From assembly GCA_023299965.1 (NCBI GenBank), contig JALZVN010000206.1, forward strand, positions 1-5,032: a stretch of 5,032 nucleotides of DNA, read 5' to 3'. The notes under the pieces are model-generated. The model saw nothing but the letters and a program-made list of their open reading frames with translations, did no database searches and was not told where the DNA came from. A program made the position numbers and the translations under genes. This document shows positions 1 through 5,032 of this stretch, piece after piece (the stretch's first letter is position 1; each line of letters opens with the position of its first letter). This stretch comes from Saprospiraceae bacterium. GTDB taxonomy: Bacteria > Bacteroidota > Bacteroidia > Chitinophagales > Saprospiraceae.

Positions 1-6
1 AGCGCA

Positions 7-19
7 TGGGGCAGCCCCA
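7..19. other. Short GC-rich perfect inverted repeat at left edge
   Basis: TGGGGC and GCCCCA flank a single A, which can fold as a five-base-pair stem TGGGG/CCCCA with loop CAG. It is the only GC-rich patch in the surrounding AT-rich DNA. It may be part of a terminator or other structure of a gene outside the window, but no T-run follows on the + strand and the edge cuts off the context. Confidence 0.25.
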
Positions 20-172
20 AATCAAATATAAAAGATGAGACATAAATCATAAACACTTTCTTTGAAGTATCGATTATGAAATACGAATTTGAGCTTAAAT
101 GATGTATTGGTAGGCGCCTCCTTTTAAAGAGGAAGATCTTTAACTGTAAGGCTTTGGATAAATTGGGAATGA

Positions 173-221
173 ATACCAATTGAACTATAAAATTACGCAC
201 ATCTTTAGATACAAATGGTAT
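173..221 (+). repeat. Palindromic intergenic repeat, copy A
   Basis: The element is bounded by ATACCAATTG (173-182) and CAAATGGTAT (212-221), which are inverted repeats matching at 9 of 10 positions. It aligns without gaps to copy B at 4885-4933, with 39 of 46 bases identical over the first 46 positions, in the same orientation. The interior shares the ACGCA core near 195-199 and TTT plus GATAC near 203-212. It lies 84 bases before the ATG of the beta-propeller gene. It carries no coding potential. By form it resembles a REP- or MITE-like dispersed element or a dyad binding site; which of these is not decidable here. Confidence 0.75.
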
Positions 222-304
222 AAGAATACAAAAACACCTTTGATGTTAGCATAGTTCTCAAAGAAAGCTTACTTTTAAATAGTCTAAAATCCAAATTATA
301 GATC

Positions 305-2890
305 ATGAAGAACCTATCTCACTTAATTCCAGCCTCGCTTTTTATACTATTGTTATTTGCATGTCAAGAGAAACATCAAGACATCATCACTCAAGATAAG
401 ATTGATGTGAAGCATGGTCCTTCGGAAGAATTCTTCTTGCAGCGAATGGATCCAGAAGGGAACTTTGCTGTCCATGCATATACTGCCGGTCTACAAGAAG
501 CTAAGGAAAAGGCTGTCATACAAAATAGATCTCAGAATGGATTTGACCAAGAATGGACCGTACAGGGTCCGGGCAACTTGGGAGGTAGAGTGAACACTAT
601 AGCCGTCCATCCTGATAATGAAGATATCATCTATGCAGGATTTTCATTGGGAGGTATATACAAAACGGTAAATGGGGGTGTGACCTGGAGTCCTATTTTT
701 GATGATCAAATCTTTTCAGCTATTGGTGATATCTCCATCGACCCTAATGACAGCAACACCATTTACGTAGGGACAGGTGATCCAAATATATCAGGCTTCC
801 CTTCTATAGGAGATGGCGTTTATAAGAGTGAAGATGCGGGGGAGACTTGGACGCATATAGGACTGACAGAGCAAAGAATAATATCAGAAATAATAGTAGA
901 CCCAAGTAATAGCGATCGCATATTTGCTGCCACTATGGGCCTACCATTTGAAAGGAATACTGATCGTGGATTGTACCGCTCCGAAGATAAAGGAGAAAGC
1001 TGGGAGCAAATTTTATTTTTAAGTGACTCTACTGGAGTGACTGACATCGTCATCAATCCTGCCAATCCAAATATCATTTACGCAGCAGGCTGGGATAGGA
1101 TAAGAAACAATACCGAATCTATCATCTCTGGAACTGGCTCAAAAATCTATCGTAGCTTAAATAGTGGGGACGACTGGACTATGCTGGAAAGCGGATTGCC
1201 GAATGAAGAATCTAATGGTCGGATCGGACTGGCACTCTGTGCATCGACTCCAAGTGTATTGTACGCACAATACGCCGATAGCAACAATTTTCTTGGAGCT
1301 ATTTATCGGTCAGAAGATTTTGGTCAAAATTGGACTTCGCTTCCAGTTGATCAAGATACGGTATTCCAAGGAGCAAGGCCACTCGGTGGATTTGCTTGGT
1401 ACTTTGGAAAGATTAGGGTAAATCCAAATAATCCTGATGATATATATCTGCTAGGTGTTGATCTATGGAGAAGTCTGGACGCTGGTCAAACGTGGGATCT
1501 GGCCTCCCCTATTTGGTTTACTTATGAAGTGCACGCGGATAAGCATGACCTTTTGTTTTTGGAAGACGAATCTGTTTTACTCGCGACGGATGGTGGAATC
1601 TACAAAAGTGATAAAGACAATTTTATCTGGGAGGACATAGAGAATATTCCTACTAATAAATTTTATAGGACTGCCTATAATCCTCATAAACCTGATCTAT
1701 ACTATGGAGGTGCCCAAGACAACGGTTCTACAGGAGGCAACACAGACAATATCTCAGAATGGCCTCGTCTATTTGGAGGGGATGGATTTCAACCTGCTTT
1801 CGATACTGAAGATCCAGATCGTTACTTTTTTGAGACGCAAGGAGGAGGACTTAATGCAACGCTTGATGATGGTAATATTTTCGGCTCGGCTGTGGAGGGT
1901 CTAGACTCTTCTGAACCGCGCAACTGGGATATGCCCTACTTGATCAGTACCTATGACAACAATAAGATGATCACGGGTACCAATCGAATATATGTGAGTG
2001 AAACACAGTTTCCACTTTGGGCGCCCTTGAGTCCTGATCTTACTGATGGTCCAAATGGCACTACGCGCAATGGAAGTATTACAGCAATTCACGAATCTCC
2101 AATCCAAGAAAATATTGTTTTTGTAGGCACAGGAGATGGCAATGTATGGAAGGGTGATCTTGGCAATTATGGAAGATTTGAAAAAATAAGTGATCCACTC
2201 ATCGATCAGTATGTGACGGATGTAGCTGGCTCATACGTTGATATAGATCGCATATACGTGACGCATTCGGGGTACAGAGACAATGACAATTTAGACAGAA
2301 TAAACCGTTCGGATGATGGCGGTGTGACCTGGATAGATATTTCTGGTGACCTCCCTGAGGTAGCTATTAATGAATTATTAATTATACCAGAAACAGGGGA
2401 TTCTATTATGTTTATCGCTACCGATGCAGGCGTATATGGGACGACTGATGCCGCAACAACATGGGAGAGATTAGGTACCAACATGACAATCATCCCAGTG
2501 TATGATTTGGTTTATAATGAAATCAAGAATGAGTTGGTAGCAGCCACTTTTGGAAAGTCTCTCCAGTCCTATGATCTCTCCGGCATTACTAATACTGGAG
2601 ATATAGATGTATCCGTCCTTGCACTAGACAATGATGCCATCGAAAGACTAAAGGTATTCCCTAATCCAGCTATTGATAAGATCAACATTCAGTATACTAA
2701 TATAGAGCCTAATCGTAGCTCTGACATCGCTATTGTTTCTGCCAATGGTCAATTGATGAAGTTGATTGAAAATGTGAAAAATGCGAATGTAATACAAGCG
2801 CTAGATATAAGCGACCTAGCTCCAGGTAACTATTTCGTAAAAGTGAAAGTTAGGCATTCTGTGTTGAGTGCAGGATTTGTGAAGATGTAG
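305..2890 (+). CDS. Secreted Asp-box (BNR/VPS10-like) beta-propeller protein with T9SS sorting domain
   Basis: This 861-residue protein is exported. Residues 1-20 form a signal peptide ending in a lipobox-like LFAC (Cys20). Residues 84-760 hold a repetitive beta-propeller region of the sortilin/VPS10 and BNR type. It opens with a GPGNLGGRVNTIAVHP motif (88-103) and carries Asp-box-like motifs ending near residues 128, 182, 233, 291, 343, 397, 442, 676 and 720, for example KSEDAGETW and RSEDKGESW. The segment ATDGGIYKS, YGGAQDNG, GGDGF (427-494) is typical of this Bacteroidota family. Residues 782-861 are a type A T9SS sorting domain, starting LKVFPNPA and ending in GNYFVKVKV and AGFVKM, so the mature protein is likely released or attached to the cell surface. 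The family is often labelled glycosyl hydrolase or sialidase, but I see no catalytic residues that support this; binding or adhesion is as plausible. ATG at 305 is chosen because the signal peptide begins there. The gene ends 82 bases from the convergent lipoprotein gene and appears monocistronic. Confidence 0.93.
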   Translation: MKNLSHLIPASLFILLLFACQEKHQDIITQDKIDVKHGPSEEFFLQRMDPEGNFAVHAYTAGLQEAKEKAVIQNRSQNGFDQEWTVQGPGNLGGRVNTIAVHPDNEDIIYAGFSLGGIYKTVNGGVTWSPIFDDQIFSAIGDISIDPNDSNTIYVGTGDPNISGFPSIGDGVYKSEDAGETWTHIGLTEQRIISEIIVDPSNSDRIFAATMGLPFERNTDRGLYRSEDKGESWEQILFLSDSTGVTDIVINPANPNIIYAAGWDRIRNNTESIISGTGSKIYRSLNSGDDWTMLESGLPNEESNGRIGLALCASTPSVLYAQYADSNNFLGAIYRSEDFGQNWTSLPVDQDTVFQGARPLGGFAWYFGKIRVNPNNPDDIYLLGVDLWRSLDAGQTWDLASPIWFTYEVHADKHDLLFLEDESVLLATDGGIYKSDKDNFIWEDIENIPTNKFYRTAYNPHKPDLYYGGAQDNGSTGGNTDNISEWPRLFGGDGFQPAFDTEDPDRYFFETQGGGLNATLDDGNIFGSAVEGLDSSEPRNWDMPYLISTYDNNKMITGTNRIYVSETQFPLWAPLSPDLTDGPNGTTRNGSITAIHESPIQENIVFVGTGDGNVWKGDLGNYGRFEKISDPLIDQYVTDVAGSYVDIDRIYVTHSGYRDNDNLDRINRSDDGGVTWIDISGDLPEVAINELLIIPETGDSIMFIATDAGVYGTTDAATTWERLGTNMTIIPVYDLVYNEIKNELVAATFGKSLQSYDLSGITNTGDIDVSVLALDNDAIERLKVFPNPAIDKINIQYTNIEPNRSSDIAIVSANGQLMKLIENVKNANVIQALDISDLAPGNYFVKVKVRHSVLSAGFVKM

Positions 2891-2931
2891 GGGATGAAAT
2901 AGTCGAATATAGACAGCTATCTTTCAACACG

Positions 2932-2960
2932 ATAAATATTTCTGTCCAAATGAAATTTAT
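2932..2960. terminator. Possible bidirectional hairpin between convergent genes
   Basis: In the 82-base gap between two converging stop codons, ATAAAT (2932-2937) pairs with ATTTAT (2955-2960) and TTC (2940-2942) with GAA (2952-2954), leaving a two-base bulge and a nine-base loop. The position suits a shared terminator, but the stem is AT-rich and weak and no long T-run follows on either strand. The call rests mainly on location. Confidence 0.25.
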
Positions 2961-2972
2961 AAGAATACGACA

Positions 2973-3713
2973 CTACTCTACCCGTTCAAACTTTAATGAA
3001 ATAGACTTATCTGTGTTTTCGAACCCAATTAATCCTATCTCATTAGAATAATAGATATTTACATACTCTAGCTGTGGAGAAATATTTTCATAATTGGTAG
3101 TGTAAACATCTGAGTAACTTTTATCATGTAGATTAAAATCTTCATAAAACGAGTATAACTCTAAAGAATTTTGCCCCACTGTAGGATCTAATAACGACTC
3201 TATGTTTAAAGGTAGCTGACCATTACCATCTACAAAAAAATCAGCTTGAGCAGAAGAACCTTGCCCCAAAAGTAGGATGGTCATAAATTCAAATTGGCTA
3301 ACCTCCTCCGTTTCATAAATTACTTGTACACTTGACCCCATTTGGATGCAGATTTCTAATTCTCCTAAATCTTCAAATCTAATTTTACTACTTCGACATT
3401 CTACACGCACCGTATAAGAACATTCTCCTACATCAATAATATTTTCTGGATTAGTTATAGTATAAGGAGAACGTCGAATACAGAAAGTAAAGTCTTGAGG
3501 TATATAACTGCCTTTAACTTCATTCCCCAATGAATCACTAAAAACCAAGACCAGCTCTTCGTCACCATATGGATATAAAGCTTTCGATTCTTCTTCTAAG
3601 AAAAAGTCGCCAAAACTTTCCTCATCTGTACAGGTCATATCATCATCTCCACTACAAGAATAGGAACCTATAAATAATAAACCGAAAAATAAAAATTGTG
3701 TTAGACTTCTCAT
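2973..3713 (-). CDS. Putative surface-exposed lipoprotein, function unknown
   Basis: This 246-residue protein begins with MRSLTQFLFFGLLFIGSYSC, a lipoprotein signal peptide with lipobox SYSC and lipidated Cys20. The following SGDDD resembles the acidic export signals (such as SDDDD or SDDFE) reported to send Bacteroidota lipoproteins to the outer face of the outer membrane, so surface exposure is likely. The remainder is beta-rich and acidic, with further cysteines at 28, 78, 98, 106 and 122 that could form disulfides. The C-terminal stretch (about 187-246), with DKSYSDVYTTNY and YYSNEIGLIGFEN, resembles a tail often seen in Bacteroidota hypothetical lipoproteins, but I cannot name a family. 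ATG at 3713 is supported by the signal peptide. The stop is TAG at 2975-2973. The gene is visibly poorer in G+C than both neighbours. It lies 154 bases downstream of the dehydrogenase gene on the same strand and probably has its own promoter, though none was recognised. Confidence 0.85.
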   Translation of the reverse strand: MRSLTQFLFFGLLFIGSYSCSGDDDMTCTDEESFGDFFLEEESKALYPYGDEELVLVFSDSLGNEVKGSYIPQDFTFCIRRSPYTITNPENIIDVGECSYTVRVECRSSKIRFEDLGELEICIQMGSSVQVIYETEEVSQFEFMTILLLGQGSSAQADFFVDGNGQLPLNIESLLDPTVGQNSLELYSFYEDFNLHDKSYSDVYTTNYENISPQLEYVNIYYSNEIGLIGFENTDKSISLKFERVE

Positions 3714-3754
3714 CTCGGGACTGTTTAGGTGCGCATTGTATAAAAAATGAATAG

Positions 3755-3775
3755 TTTACAATAGCGTATTGCAAG
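3755..3775. promoter_or_regulatory. Operator-like dyad upstream of the lipoprotein gene
   Basis: TTTACAATA (3755-3763) and TATTGCAAG (3767-3775) are inverted repeats matching at 7 of 9 positions around GCG, with a perfect CAATA/TATTG core. The dyad sits 42-62 bases before the ATG at 3713, where a repressor or activator site would be plausible. There is no regulator gene nearby and no second copy, so this is only a candidate. Confidence 0.22.
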
Positions 3776-3802
3776 TATTAACATATCTATACAAGGTACC
3801 GC

Positions 3803-3859
3803 TATAAAAGAATTTCATTTTATACGATGAATGGAGTTAATAGAGGTACCCTAAGGGTA
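3803..3859 (-). terminator. Weak hairpins after the dehydrogenase stop codon
   Basis: Reading on the - strand after the TAA at 3870-3868, two small inverted repeats occur. TACCC/GGGTA with a three-base loop lies at 3847-3859, and TATAAAA/TTTTATA with an eight-base loop lies at 3803-3824. Two GGTACC sites (3795-3800 and 3845-3850) bracket the second one. Neither hairpin is followed by a clear U-tract, so factor-independent termination is not convincing. They are the only 3'-end structures visible in this 154-base gap. Confidence 0.2.
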
Positions 3860-3867
3860 TTGCACAT

Positions 3868-4866
3868 TTACTCATGTTCTATCACAATCTTTCCTACCTG
3901 CTTGCCCGTAGACAATTCATCAAAAGCCAATAAAGCATCCTCAAAAGCGAAAGTCTTATGAATCTGGGGTTTTATTTCGTGCTGCTCCATAAAGGCAATC
4001 ATCTCAAAAAAGTCTTGAGGTGAACCCATCGTCGATCCAATAAAAGAAATATGCTTCAAGAAAAATCTACTCATGTTTTTGATCTGCGTACTCCTTGATC
4101 CAGTCGAACCATAGTACACTATCCTCGCGCCCATATTCAAGAAAGCTAAATAGTTATCTAATTCTTCAGGTGGAGAAGAATCTAGTACCACGTCTATTTT
4201 ACCTGCCATCTCCTTCAGTTCTTTATACCATTCTGGATTTTTGTAGTTCACTCCTCCTTTAGCGCCAGCCGCTACAGCTTGTGCAATCTTTTCGGGACTG
4301 CTACTGGTCACATATACTTCTACATCGAGATGCGGGCAAAAAGCAAGTCCTGCCTGAGCAACTCCCCCACCAATACCAGTAATTAACACCTTATCCCCTT
4401 TTTTTACCTTGCCATTGTATTTTAATGCTCTCCAAGCGGTAAGGCTTGCTAGAGGCATGGCCGCAGCTTCTGGCCAAGAAAGATAGTCTGGCTTGATCAC
4501 CACATTGCTTTCCGGTATAGCAATATACTCTGCCATGGTTCCTGGGTCTGGCATACCTAGTACTCTGAATTGTTTTGCAGAGGTATGCTGTTTATCTCCC
4601 CAGTCGTAGGCAGGATATATGACTACATCCTTCCCCAGCATGATTTCGTTGACATCGTTCCCTATCTTCTCAATAGTTCCTGCCCCATCCGCTCCTAATA
4701 TGCACGGTAAAGACATCCCTGGGTATAAGCCTTTTCTTAACCATAGCTCACGATGATTAAGTGCTGAGGCTTTGACCTTTACTAAGACTTCATCAGGTTG
4801 GATCTCAGGTATATCTAGATCAACTATATTTAGTTCTTTGTCGCTATTGAGTTGTAATGCTTTCAT
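3868..4866 (-). CDS. Zinc-less MDR-family dehydrogenase / quinone oxidoreductase-like protein
   Basis: This 332-residue cytoplasmic protein belongs to the medium-chain dehydrogenase/reductase superfamily and has normal length. The N-terminal GroES-like domain (about 1-125) contains ALNHRELWLRKGLYPG (35-50) and ILGADGAG (56-63). The Rossmann domain follows, with the nucleotide motif GIGGGVA (164-170) and SSSPEK (188-193) after the second strand, which in this family tends to suit NADPH over NADH. The closest remembered relatives are YogA-like and quinone oxidoreductase-like proteins. The catalytic zinc ligands of classical alcohol dehydrogenases are replaced (Asn37 for Cys, GAD for GHE) and the structural four-Cys lobe is gone (WGDKQHTSAKQF, 89-100); only Cys55 and Cys177 remain. 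A zinc-independent reduction of an enone, quinone or aldehyde is therefore more likely than alcohol oxidation, but the substrate is unknown. ATG at 4866 is chosen because MKALQL is the normal family start and a promoter lies just upstream; a TTG at 4926 would add 20 unrelated residues. Confidence 0.93.
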   Translation of the reverse strand: MKALQLNSDKELNIVDLDIPEIQPDEVLVKVKASALNHRELWLRKGLYPGMSLPCILGADGAGTIEKIGNDVNEIMLGKDVVIYPAYDWGDKQHTSAKQFRVLGMPDPGTMAEYIAIPESNVVIKPDYLSWPEAAAMPLASLTAWRALKYNGKVKKGDKVLITGIGGGVAQAGLAFCPHLDVEVYVTSSSPEKIAQAVAAGAKGGVNYKNPEWYKELKEMAGKIDVVLDSSPPEELDNYLAFLNMGARIVYYGSTGSRSTQIKNMSRFFLKHISFIGSTMGSPQDFFEMIAFMEQHEIKPQIHKTFAFEDALLAFDELSTGKQVGKIVIEHE

Positions 4867-4870
4867 GGTG

Positions 4871-4878
4871 CAAAAATA
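4871..4878 (-). promoter_or_regulatory. Bacteroidota-type -7 promoter element of the dehydrogenase gene
   Basis: On the - strand TATTTTTG matches all fixed bases of the Bacteroidota -7 consensus TAnnTTTG. Only CACC separates it from the ATG at 4866, so transcription would begin at or within a few bases of the start codon, giving a leaderless or nearly leaderless mRNA. No TTG is found at the usual -33 distance, which weakens the call. A TATAAT also occurs just upstream (4887-4882), overlapping the end of repeat copy B. Confidence 0.5.
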
Positions 4879-4884
4879 AGTATT

Positions 4885-4933
4885 ATACCATTTGAAATTT
4901 AAAATGACGCATATATTTTGATACAAATGGCAC
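4885..4933 (+). repeat. Palindromic intergenic repeat, copy B
   Basis: The element starts with ATACCATTTG (4885-4894) and ends with CAAATGGCAC (4924-4933). The inner seven bases CCATTTG/CAAATGG are a perfect inverted repeat, and the outer two differences would be G-U pairs in a - strand RNA. An inner AAAAT/ATTTT pair (4901-4905, 4915-4919) adds to the fold. It matches copy A at 39 of 46 positions without gaps. It lies 18 bases upstream of the dehydrogenase ATG, next to the -7 element. The left arm is the exact reverse complement of copy A's right arm, so the ancestral element probably had perfect 10-base ends. Confidence 0.75.
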
Positions 4934-5032
4934 TAAAGACAATACCAAGGAATGAATAAGTAGTAGTCTCAGAGAATCCATCTAAAGAGAAACAGAGTCA
5001 GAACATAGATGAACTTTTAAAAGAAAAAGCTC

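Larger units (their letters stand above)
1..304. other. Non-coding region upstream of the beta-propeller gene
   Basis: No credible gene is visible. All three forward frames hit stops within the first 45 bases, so at most a very short tail of an upstream gene could be present. The stretch is AT-rich and contains a small GC hairpin at the left edge, a repeat copy at 173-221, and the leader of the downstream gene. The best promoter-like match is TACTTTTA at 270-277, which fits five of the six fixed bases of the Bacteroidota -7 element TAnnTTTG, but no TTG lies at proper spacing upstream, so I do not call it as a promoter. No Shine-Dalgarno sequence precedes the ATG at 305, which is usual in this phylum. 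Confidence 0.6.

Noticed and set aside
1..44. C-terminal tail of an upstream gene at the left edge
   Set aside because: The forward frames stay open for only 9 to 14 codons, too short to show coding character or a family match.
81..106. Possible degenerate third copy of the palindromic repeat (begins ATACGAATTTGAG)
   Set aside because: It resembles the left half of copy B but needs several gaps and lacks the right arm, so it is not distinguishable from chance in AT-rich DNA.
2052..2063. Twelve-base exact match CAAATGGCACTA to the right end of repeat copy B
   Set aside because: It lies inside the propeller coding sequence with no flanking similarity; one such match is expected by chance in a window this size.
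820..2493. Smaller open frames on both strands within the propeller gene
   Set aside because: They are fully overlapped by the long, clearly coding frame and their translations show no recognisable motifs or signal sequences.
305..2890. Calling the propeller protein a sialidase or glycosidase
   Set aside because: Asp-box repeats are structural and occur in many non-enzymes; the arginine triad and other catalytic residues of sialidases could not be identified.
4867..4926. Extending the dehydrogenase by 20 residues to a TTG start at 4926
   Set aside because: The added residues do not resemble the family N-terminus, the start would be a rare TTG, and the added DNA lies within repeat copy B and the -7 promoter element.
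173..4933. The two repeats as the ends of a composite transposon carrying the three genes
   Set aside because: No transposase or integrase is encoded between them, no flanking target duplication is seen, and the elements look like short solitary palindromes.
4960..5032. Open + strand frame of 24 codons running off the right edge, with a hydrophilic coding-like peptide
   Set aside because: A TAA at 4957-4959 closes it upstream and no ATG, GTG or TTG start occurs in the frame before the edge. The short ATG frame at 4952 stops after two further codons.

Overview
The window looks like a piece of a Bacteroidota chromosome. The evidence is a type IX secretion (T9SS) C-terminal sorting domain on the first gene, a lipoprotein with an acidic SGDDD stretch after its lipidated cysteine, one promoter matching the phylum's TAnnTTTG -7 element, and moderate to low G+C. 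A class such as Flavobacteriia or Saprospiria cannot be fixed from this sequence.

Layout: about 300 bases of non-coding DNA at the left end carry one copy of a palindromic repeat. A large secreted beta-propeller protein with Asp-box (BNR/VPS10-like) repeats follows on the + strand (305-2890). It converges on a small surface-lipoprotein gene on the - strand (2973-3713). A second - strand gene (3868-4866) encodes a zinc-less medium-chain dehydrogenase/quinone oxidoreductase-like enzyme. The last 166 bases hold that gene's likely promoter and the second repeat copy. No tRNA, rRNA, CRISPR array, transposase or integrase was seen.

The genes do not form an obvious pathway. The two exported proteins are cell-surface or secreted and the dehydrogenase is cytoplasmic; the 154-base gap between the two - strand genes argues against tight co-transcription. 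The least ordinary feature is a 49-bp imperfect palindrome present twice (173-221 and 4885-4933), 39 of 46 bases identical without gaps. It lies upstream of the first and last genes, and each gene-facing arm reads CAAATGGTATAA toward the start codon. It resembles a dispersed REP/MITE-like intergenic element or a shared regulatory site. I see no convincing new multi-gene system here.
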